Assembly (NCBI RefSeq): GCF_000949475.1 | Contig: NZ_JRHC01000003.1 | Coordinates: 186,001 to 250,000, forward strand | Direction: 5' to 3' | Source: Draconibacterium sediminis | GTDB taxonomy: Bacteria > Bacteroidota > Bacteroidia > Bacteroidales > Prolixibacteraceae | DNA: 64,000 nucleotides | Part shown: piece after piece, positions 63,604-64,000 of the stretch | How positions within the stretch are numbered: position 1 is the first letter of the stretch | Layout of the letters: each line of letters begins with the position of its first letter | Notes under the pieces: generated by a model | Told to the model about the DNA's origin: nothing | Databases searched by the model: none | Seen by the model: only the letters and a program-made list of their open reading frames with translations | Made by a program: the position numbers and the translations under genes

Positions 63604-64000
63604 CTATCTTCTTCCACCACCACTACGTGATGAACCTCCTGAGCTTCCTGACGAACTGCCGCTGCTTCTGGAGCCGCCGGAAGAGCTACCGCTGCTTCTG
63701 TAACTGCTACTGCTGCCACTGCTTCTGTAACTGCTGCTGCTACTGCTTCGGGTAGGAGAGCTGCTGTATGTGCTGCTTGATTTGGTAGAAGACGGTGCAC
63801 GATATGACCGTGAAGAGCTTCCGCTACTTGAACTACGGTTGTAGGTAGAACTTGAACGATATGATCTGTTGTAAGTTGAAGTCGATTTTGGTGTCGTGTA
63901 ATCTGAACTTGATCGATTATTGTTCGAAGTAACTACCCGTGGTTTTGTGTAGTTTGTACGTGCATCGCTACTTGGTCGTGTATAGCTTCGGGTTGTTGTT
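63604..64000 (-). CDS. C-terminal tail of a Ser/Arg/Gly-rich protein (runs off right edge)
   Basis: Reading from the right edge on the minus strand, frame -1 from 63999 is open for 131 codons to a TAG at 63604. It is made of Ser (more than a third), Arg, Gly, Tyr and Thr in short repeats such as SSSYRSSG and RSYRSSS, ending SGGSSRSGGGRR. No catalytic motif is present in this part. The composition suggests a flexible, basic surface or nucleic-acid-binding tail of a larger protein. A shorter frame with Ala/Glu-rich product over the same DNA is a shadow of it. The upstream part, and so the function, is outside the window. Confidence 0.6.
   Translation of the reverse strand, partial: TTTRSYTRPSSDARTNYTKPRVVTSNNNRSSSDYTTPKSTSTYNRSYRSSSTYNRSSSSGSSSRSYRAPSSTKSSSTYSSSPTRSSSSSSYRSSGSSSSYRSSGSSSGGSRSSGSSSGSSGGSSRSGGGRR

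Noticed and set aside
63588-63800. 70-residue Ala/Glu/Val-rich minus-strand frame
   Set aside because: It is a shadow of the Ser/Arg-rich frame, which stays open to the window edge and has a more coherent composition.

Overview
The window looks like part of a Bacteroidota chromosome, most likely a free-living or marine/sediment Bacteroidales/Marinilabiliales-type organism. The family is a guess; the phylum is well supported. The evidence is two SusC/SusD pairs, a FecI/FecR regulatory pair, a type IX secretion (T9SS) sorting tail, DUF4293 and LytTR/LytS families, -7 elements of the form TAnnTTTG, weak Shine-Dalgarno sequences and several GTG/TTG starts. No rRNA, tRNA, CRISPR array, prophage or transposase gene was seen.

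Layout. 1-57: start of an exported protein that leaves the window. 486-14090 (minus): an ECF-sigma/anti-sigma-controlled glycan-uptake locus (sigma, FecR, SusC, SusD, two surface lipoproteins and a T9SS-exported Asp-box protein). It has four discoidin-like modules and no recognisable classical glycoside hydrolase, and a predicted antisense RNA gene lies between fecR and susC. 14340-30813: housekeeping genes, including LapA-like protein, lepB, dapB, HAD phosphatases, a glycosyltransferase-like protein, a MurU-like nucleotidyltransferase, DUF4293, sucA-sucB, a small CpxP-like lipoprotein, glyA, TauE/SafE, CobW and an AEC transporter. 30938-41297: GH16 glucanase, KatG, SIMPL protein, P1 peptidase, an NTF2-like protein, a DPP-IV peptidase, and an XRE-cupin regulator paired with an acyl-CoA synthetase.

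41442-47910 is a four-gene envelope cassette: a LysM protein built on an MltD-type lytic transglycosylase fold whose catalytic Glu is replaced, two SGNH-hydrolase proteins, and an MBOAT acyltransferase. I infer an O-acetylation (or other O-acylation) system for peptidoglycan or another envelope polymer, with the dead transglycosylase as a wall-binding subunit. 47920-49767 is an Omp85 protein. 50057-56104 is a ROK regulator with a second SusC/SusD pair, convergent with a Tat-exported GH109-type enzyme. 58128-64000 holds another Omp85-like barrel, a lipoprotein/LytS kinase/LytTR regulator operon preceded by a two-site LytTR-like direct repeat, an OmpP1/FadL porin and the tail of a Ser/Arg/Gly-rich protein.

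Non-coding structure is unusually rich between about 17.9 and 46.2 kb. Tracts of 7-bp tandem repeats recur in intergenic DNA and also inside two genes (the linker of sucB and the N-terminus of the second SGNH gene). Other elements are a REP-like composite hairpin, a 42-bp tandem repeat with embedded palindromes, a pair of palindromes with compensating arm changes, and several long inverted repeats. All functional calls are from reading the sequence; no database search was possible.
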